Of a DNA stretch of 64,000 nt, positions 59,329-64,000 are shown piece by piece. The translations under genes were made by a program, and so were the position numbers. The stretch's first letter is position 1, and every line of letters starts with the position of its first letter. Below the pieces are notes generated by a model. It was not told the DNA's origin. It made no database searches and worked only from the letters and a program-made list of their open reading frames with translations. The stretch lies in NCBI RefSeq assembly GCF_017573465.1, contig NZ_JAGEPF010000005.1, forward strand, positions 343,215 to 407,214. The letters are read 5' to 3'. The DNA comes from Actinomadura violacea. GTDB lineage: Bacteria > Actinomycetota > Actinomycetes > Streptosporangiales > Streptosporangiaceae.

Positions 59329-60155
59329 GAGGACCGGGTCCGCTCGTAGCGCTCCTGGTCGACGGCGTACGCCTCGTAGGCCAGCGACCCGAGGCCCGCG
59401 CCCGTCGAGGCGTCCGCGAGGACGGCCGCGCACCGCGACCGCGGCCCGGGCACCCGCGCGACCGGCCAGCGCAGCAGCAGCGGGACGGACCCGTCCAGCC
59501 GGAACGGGACGTCCATCCGCAGCGACACCCACAGCAGGCGCGCGTCCAGCGGCCTGCCGTGCTCGCTGTGCTCCAGCAGCGTCGCGAACTGGCGGCCCGC
59601 CTCGACGATCTCCACGGGGGTCCAGGCGTCCCGGTCCCGGCCCGGCGGCCGGAGCACCGCCGCCTCCACCGCGCCGCGCCCGCGCCGCACGGGCTCGCCC
59701 ACCAGGATGTTCTCCTGGCGGTGCCGGTGCACGAGGTCCGCGGAGGCGTGCCGGGACGGCGGGATCGCGGCGGGCGGCCGGGCCCGGCCCGGCGGCGCGG
59801 CCACGCCTGCGGGTTCGACGCATGGGGCGTCGTCGGTGAACGCGATGGAGCCGGCGCACACCTCGCGGCCGCCCTGCCGGGCGGCGACCGTCCAGGCGCG
59901 GTTGCGGCCGGGGATGGGACGGCAGGCCAGCGTGGTGCCGCGGTCGAGTTCGCAGAACCGGGTGAAGTCCAGCCCGGCCGCGACCCGGCCGGCCCGCCGT
60001 CCGCGCGACCGCGCCGAGTCCGCGCGGACGGCGAGGTCCAGCACGCCGCTGAACAGCAGCATTCCCGGCACGTGGTCGAGGGGGTGGTCGACGTGGAAGG
60101 GATCGGACTCGTCGACGACCGGCTCGCGGAATCGTTCAATGACGGACGCGGCCAT
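59325..60155 (-). CDS. AfsA/ScbA-type hotdog protein
   Basis: 276 residues with two hotdog-like halves. The first contains FHVDHPLDHVPGMLLFSGVL and the second HRHRQENILVGEP, both marks of the A-factor biosynthesis (AfsA) family. Classical AfsA joins a beta-keto acyl chain to dihydroxyacetone phosphate to make gamma-butyrolactone signals. Here it heads an operon with a methyltransferase-like, a dikinase-like and a prenyl synthase gene, so it may instead make or modify an intermediate. The ATG at 60155 follows GGAGGGAGGG. Confidence 0.82.
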   Translation of the reverse strand: MAASVIERFREPVVDESDPFHVDHPLDHVPGMLLFSGVLDLAVRADSARSRGRRAGRVAAGLDFTRFCELDRGTTLACRPIPGRNRAWTVAARQGGREVCAGSIAFTDDAPCVEPAGVAAPPGRARPPAAIPPSRHASADLVHRHRQENILVGEPVRRGRGAVEAAVLRPPGRDRDAWTPVEIVEAGRQFATLLEHSEHGRPLDARLLWVSLRMDVPFRLDGSVPLLLRWPVARVPGPRSRCAAVLADASTGAGLGSLAYEAYAVDQERYERTRSS

Positions 60156-60672
60156 GCGCCCTCCCTCCATAATCGGCCCCATGCCCTTGCCCGGCGGCCG
60201 GCGAAAAAGCCGCCCGGCGCCCTTACCGGAAGCACAGGAATTTCAGCGGGACGGCCGTCATCTTGCTACAGAATTGCGCCCGGATGAACTGCACCCGTGG
60301 GCAGTCCGGGCCGTGCGGGTCTTCCCAGACCGGCAAGGCGCGGCCCGCCGGGCGCGCGGCGGGACGGCCGCACTCCGCCCGGAATCCGCATGTCAGGACC
60401 CACTTGCAGGGACGGTCGCGACGTCGGCCCGGCCGCGTCCAGCCGGAATGCGGGCGGAATGCGCGCGATTCCCGCGATTCGGGCCCGCGCGTTTTCGCCG
60501 CGAGTCGCACAAGATATATTTTCAGATCACGCTTCCCGCATTCCGCCACCCGCCCGCTTTGTGACGTGGCCCACAATTGATTGGCGGAATGCGGCCACAC
60601 GCGGCGGAGCCCGGCGCGGCGCCCGCTCGAAGCGTGCCACCGCGCCGGGCCCCTGCCGCGGCGCCGGTCCCG
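60156..60672. other. 517-bp intergenic region between AfsA-like and catalase genes
   Basis: No gene with a ribosome site and family-like product is seen here. The stretch 60500-60590 is clearly AT-richer than its surroundings. It should hold the promoter of the AfsA-like operon in its left part; no gamma-butyrolactone-receptor box was recognised. The right part follows the catalase stop. Confidence 0.5.
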
Positions 60673-62772
60673 TTACGCCGGGACGTGGTCCTTCTGCCGG
60701 CGCCAGTGCCGGTGCTCGGCGATCGCCTTGATCAGCTCGGCGCTGAAGTCGCCGCCGGGACCGCGCCCCGTGACGACGCCGGCGTCCTCGACGGTGCCGT
60801 TCCCGGAGGTCTTCACCCCGGTGATCCCGGCCCGCTCCAGCAGCGCGACGCCCTCGTCGAGGGCGCCGATCGCCTTGCAGTGCACGAACGCCTCCGCGAC
60901 GAAGTGCACCGCGTCGCCGTCCTGCGCCAGCGTCCGCACGCTCGCCTCTCCCCCGGGCACCAGCACCGCGTCGTACAGCACGGACGCGACGGTCGGCATC
61001 GCGCGGGTCACCGTGACCTGCGCGCCGTTGGCGGCCTGGACGTGCCCGTCCGCGGCGGCGAGCACGTCGCACACCGCGCCCGCCTCGCCCAGCGCGTCGC
61101 CGACCGCGCCGACGGCCGCCGAGTCGACCCCGTCGGCGACCAGGATCGCGACCTTGCGGCCCTTGATCGTGTCAGTGGGCTGGTCGTGCTGGCTCAGCGC
61201 GGGCGAGGTGCGCCCGTGGTTGGCGGTCGGGGCGTCCGCGGGCGGCTCCACGCCGATGCCCTCGGCGACCCGCACGGCGAGGTCGTGGTCGACGTGGTTG
61301 AGCTGCGCGACGACGCCCTCGCGGACGTGCTTGTGGTCGCACTTGCCGAGCTCGAACCGGAACGCGCCGACGATGTGCTCCTTCTCCCAGTCGGCCATGC
61401 TGTTCCAGAACAGCGTCGCCTGCGAGTAGTGGTCCTTGAAGCTCTCGCTGCGCTTGCGGATCTTGTCGCCGTCCACGCGCTCCTGGTAGTGGGTGTAGGA
61501 GCCGGGGCCGCCGACGGCCGGGCAGCCGCCCGCCAGCGAGTTCTTGTGGTAGCTGACCTGCCCCTGGTGCACCTTCATCTGGTGGTAGCCGTCGCGCTGG
61601 TGGTTGCGGACGTCGGCGACGGGCTGGTTCACCGGGATCTGCGGGAAGTTCGGCCCGCCGAGCCGGATCAGCTGGGTGTCCAGGTAGGAGAACAGCCGGG
61701 CCTGCAGCAGCGGGTCGTTGGTGAAGTCGATGCCCGGCACGACGTTGCCGATGTGGAAGGCGACCTGCTCGGTCTCGGCGAAGAAGTTGTCGGGGTTGCG
61801 GTTCAGCACCATCCGGCCGACCGGCCGCAGCGGCACCTCCTCCTCCGGAATGATCTTGGTGGGGTCGAGCAGGTCGAACCCGAACCGGTGCTCGTCCTCC
61901 TCGGCCACCAGCTGCACGCTCAGCTCGTACTCGGGGAAGTCGCCGTCCTCGATGCGGTCCCACAGGTCGCGCCGGTTGAAGTCGGGGTCCTTGCCGGCGA
62001 TCTTCTGCGTCTCGTCCCAGGCGAGCGAGTGGGTGCCGAGCTTCGGCCGCCAGTGGAACTTCACGAACGTGGCACGGCCCTCGGCGTTGACCAGCCGGAA
62101 CGTGTGCACGCCGAAGCCCTGCATCATCGCGTAGCTGCGCGGGATCGCCCGGTCCGACATCAGCCACATCATCATGTGCATCGTCTCGGGCTGGAGCTGC
62201 ACGAAGTCCCACAGCGTGTCGTGCGCCGACTGCGCCTGCGGGATCTCGTTCATCGGCTCGGGCTTCACCGCGTGCACGAAGTCGGGGAACTTGATGCCGT
62301 CCTGGATGAAGAAGACCGGCATGTTGTTGCCGACCAGGTCGAAGTTGCCCTGCCCGGTGTAGAACTTCGTGGCGAACCCGCGGACGTCGCGGACGGTGTC
62401 GGCCGACCCGCGCGACCCCGCGACGGTCGAGAACCGCACGAACACCGGCGTCGTCAGCGAGGTGTCGCACAGGAACTCGGCGGTGGTGTACTCGGCCAGC
62501 GAGTCGGTCAGCGTGAACTGCCCGTACGCGCCGGAACCGCGCGCGTGCACGACCCGCTCGGGGATCCGCTCGTGGTCGAAGTGGGTGATCTTCTCGCGGA
62601 GGTGGAAGTCCTCCAGCAGCGACGGGCCCCGCTCGCCCGCCGACAGCGAGTTGTCGGTGTCGTCGACCCGGACGCCCTGGTCGGTGGTCAGCCCGGCCGA
62701 CCCCTCCGGGCCCACCCGCCGCCGCTCCAGCTGCTCCTGCTTCCGGTCCTCGTGGCCGGCCGGGTTGGCCAT
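60673..62772 (-). CDS. katE: Large-subunit (clade 2, HPII-type) catalase
   Basis: 699-residue haem catalase that removes hydrogen peroxide. Seen: active-site histidine in RVVHARGSGAYG, VFVRFSTVAGSRGSADTVRD, the asparagine-containing NNMPVFFIQDGIKFPDFVH, and the haem-ligand tyrosine in LFSYLDTQLIRLGGPNF. The last 150 or so residues are the extra DJ-1/PfpI-like domain of clade 2 (KGRKVAILVADGVDS, AVLVPGGEASV). The ATG at 62772 follows GAGGAGC; the frame upstream lacks family likeness. Confidence 0.95.
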   Translation of the reverse strand: MANPAGHEDRKQEQLERRRVGPEGSAGLTTDQGVRVDDTDNSLSAGERGPSLLEDFHLREKITHFDHERIPERVVHARGSGAYGQFTLTDSLAEYTTAEFLCDTSLTTPVFVRFSTVAGSRGSADTVRDVRGFATKFYTGQGNFDLVGNNMPVFFIQDGIKFPDFVHAVKPEPMNEIPQAQSAHDTLWDFVQLQPETMHMMMWLMSDRAIPRSYAMMQGFGVHTFRLVNAEGRATFVKFHWRPKLGTHSLAWDETQKIAGKDPDFNRRDLWDRIEDGDFPEYELSVQLVAEEDEHRFGFDLLDPTKIIPEEEVPLRPVGRMVLNRNPDNFFAETEQVAFHIGNVVPGIDFTNDPLLQARLFSYLDTQLIRLGGPNFPQIPVNQPVADVRNHQRDGYHQMKVHQGQVSYHKNSLAGGCPAVGGPGSYTHYQERVDGDKIRKRSESFKDHYSQATLFWNSMADWEKEHIVGAFRFELGKCDHKHVREGVVAQLNHVDHDLAVRVAEGIGVEPPADAPTANHGRTSPALSQHDQPTDTIKGRKVAILVADGVDSAAVGAVGDALGEAGAVCDVLAAADGHVQAANGAQVTVTRAMPTVASVLYDAVLVPGGEASVRTLAQDGDAVHFVAEAFVHCKAIGALDEGVALLERAGITGVKTSGNGTVEDAGVVTGRGPGGDFSAELIKAIAEHRHWRRQKDHVPA

Positions 62773-62911
62773 GATTCGGCTCCTCGTGGCTGCTCGGTGA
62801 TCGCACTCCGTGGGGCCGCTACCCGGCGAACCCTCCGCCATGCGCGCTTTGACCGGAACTTGAGCGCGGCCGCCGCGCCGCCCCCGCACGGCCGCCGCCG
62901 CGCGCGGGGGC

Positions 62912-62929
62912 TTGTCAAACCGCTGACAA
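62912..62929. promoter_or_regulatory. 18-bp dyad between catalase and PucR regulator 3
   Basis: TTGTCA and TGACAA form perfect 6-bp arms around AACCGC in the 252-bp gap between divergent starts (62772 minus, 63025 plus). Both arms resemble -35 hexamers, so it may be an operator or overlapping divergent promoter elements. Confidence 0.4.
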
Positions 62930-63024
62930 TCACCGGCTCCCGGCGGTGCGGACGGATGAGTGTCGCGGCCCGGCCCGCATGCCTAGGTTGAGACGACCGG
63001 GCGTTCGGTCGAGGAGGTGTCGCC

Positions 63025-64000
63025 ATGACGACGGCTTACGAGGACGCGCGCATCGGGTCCCCGGTGCTGGACGGGCTGACGGAGGAGCCGTGGCGGGACG
63101 TCCCCGCCGAGGAGGCGCGCTGGATGCGCCCGCGGCTCCCCGCCCTGCTCGGCCCGATGGTGCAGGGCGTGCTGCGGCACGTCCCGGAGTACGACCGTCC
63201 CGGCGACACCGCCTACGTCCGCGTGACGGAGGCCGCGGTCGCGCACGCGATGGAGCACTTCGTCCAGATGATCGCCGACCCGGACGCCTCCTGGAAGGAG
63301 GTGTACCAGGTCTTCTTCGACGTCGGGTACGGCGAGGCGGTCGAGGGGCGCAGCCTGGAGCACCTGCAGAACGCGATGCGGGTCGCCTCCCGGCTGGCCT
63401 GGCGGCACCTGGCGGTCGAGGCGGACCGGCTCGGCCGCCCCCGCGCCCTGGTCAGCCTGCTCGCCGAGGCGAACTTCGCCTACCTGGACGCGCTCGCGTC
63501 CGCGGCGGCGCACGGCTACGCGCGGGCCCGGGAGAAGGCCGCCGGGGAGCGCGAGCAGCGCCGCGGCCGGCTGCTGTCGCTGCTGCTGTCGGACCCGGCC
63601 GCGCCGCCCGAGGTCGTCGGCGAGCAGTCCGCGCGGGCGGGCTGGCCGCTGCCGCGCCGGCTCGCGGTGATCGTGCTGCGGCCGCGCCCGGGCAGCGGCG
63701 GCGAGGGCCCCGCCGGGCTGCCGCCGTCGCTGCTGACCGGGCTGGACCACGGCCGCCCCTGCCTGGTGATGCCGGACCCGGACGGCCCCGGCCGGATGGA
63801 CGAGCTGACCGCGACGCTGGCCGGCTGGACGGGCGCGGTCGGCCCGTCCGTCCCCGCCGACCAGGCGCGGACGTCGCTGCAGTGGGCGCGGCGCGCCCTC
63901 GGCCTCGCGCCCGAGCCGGCCCGGCGCCGCGGGGGCGGCGGCGCCGCGGGGCAGGCGGCCGGCGCGGGCCCGCGGGGTGCGGGGGGCGGCGGGGTGGGGG
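63025..64000 (+). CDS. PucR/CdaR-type transcriptional regulator 3 (3' truncated)
   Basis: Open to the end of the window, 325 residues visible. The helical N-terminal domain (HLQNAMRVASRLAWRHLAVE) and the central domain (RAGWPLPRRLAVIVLRP) match the order of the PucR regulator at 45819; the HTH must lie beyond the window. The last 25 residues are Gly/Ala-rich linker. The ATG at 63025 follows GAGGAGG. Divergent from katE. Confidence 0.75.
   Translation, partial: MTTAYEDARIGSPVLDGLTEEPWRDVPAEEARWMRPRLPALLGPMVQGVLRHVPEYDRPGDTAYVRVTEAAVAHAMEHFVQMIADPDASWKEVYQVFFDVGYGEAVEGRSLEHLQNAMRVASRLAWRHLAVEADRLGRPRALVSLLAEANFAYLDALASAAAHGYARAREKAAGEREQRRGRLLSLLLSDPAAPPEVVGEQSARAGWPLPRRLAVIVLRPRPGSGGEGPAGLPPSLLTGLDHGRPCLVMPDPDGPGRMDELTATLAGWTGAVGPSVPADQARTSLQWARRALGLAPEPARRRGGGGAAGQAAGAGPRGAGGGGVG

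Noticed and set aside
59325..60155. Calling the AfsA-like gene a gamma-butyrolactone synthase
   Set aside because: No receptor gene or receptor-binding site is nearby and the operon partners suggest another pathway, so only the fold was assigned.
60223..60600. Minus-strand frame upstream of the AfsA-like gene
   Set aside because: Arg/Gly-rich product without a ribosome site or recognisable domain; treated as non-coding promoter region.

Overview
The window is very GC-rich and densely coding. It carries families typical of filamentous actinomycetes: a DUF397 protein, an RsbW-like ATPase, a DUF574/PF04672 methyltransferase, DUF5999, PucR-type regulators, an AfsA-like protein and GTG/TTG starts with strong purine-rich ribosome sites. 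I infer a chromosomal segment of an Actinomadura-like organism (Thermomonosporaceae or a close relative). No rRNA, IS element, integrase or CRISPR array was recognised.

1-16,600: the 3' end of a leucine-rich-repeat protein, a DHA2 drug exporter behind a MerR-type operator, an acyl-CoA ligase, a divergent DUF397/ATPase pair sharing a 12-bp iteron array, trehalose-phosphate synthase, a release-factor homologue without GGQ, a MarR/DoxX divergent pair, a flavin oxidase, a YbaK/HD pair, a DedA-sensor kinase-response regulator operon, a PF04672 methyltransferase and two small proteins.

16,700-28,900: a molybdopterin oxidoreductase with a YdcF protein, a second small membrane protein related to the one at 15,734, a DUF4041/T5orf172 protein, a divergent PRPP synthetase, a SnoaL-like gene behind a 40-bp palindrome, an ArsR-SRPBCC fusion, an acyl-CoA dehydrogenase, and a LysR-controlled sugar-acid pathway (KdgD-like dehydratase plus mandelate-racemase-family dehydratase).

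28,924-30,150: a tight array of eight tRNA genes on the minus strand (Ala, Pro, Phe, Arg, Gly, Lys, Gln, Val), preceded by two very small genes with strong terminators.

30,200-49,900: a PrmC-like methyltransferase, a nucleic-acid-type 2OG-Fe(II) oxygenase, a Cys-rich pentapeptide protein, a PrsW-type protease, an MFS/LysR divergent pair, convergent qcrB and ctaD paralogues without the rest of their complexes, two zinc alcohol dehydrogenases, an encapsulin operon with its DyP cargo, a MerR regulator, an SCP2 protein, a PucR regulator and a Ppx/GppA phosphatase.

49,900-64,000: an MFS protein fused to carboxypeptidase-regulatory-like domains, then a minus-strand cluster that looks like an unfamiliar terpenoid-type system. 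In transcription order it holds an AfsA-like hotdog protein, an isoprenylcysteine-methyltransferase-like membrane protein, a rifampin-phosphotransferase-like dikinase, a polyprenyl synthase, a PucR regulator, then decayed cytochrome P450 and UbiA prenyltransferase genes. The overlapping junctions suggest one operon. A large catalase and a third, truncated PucR regulator close the window.
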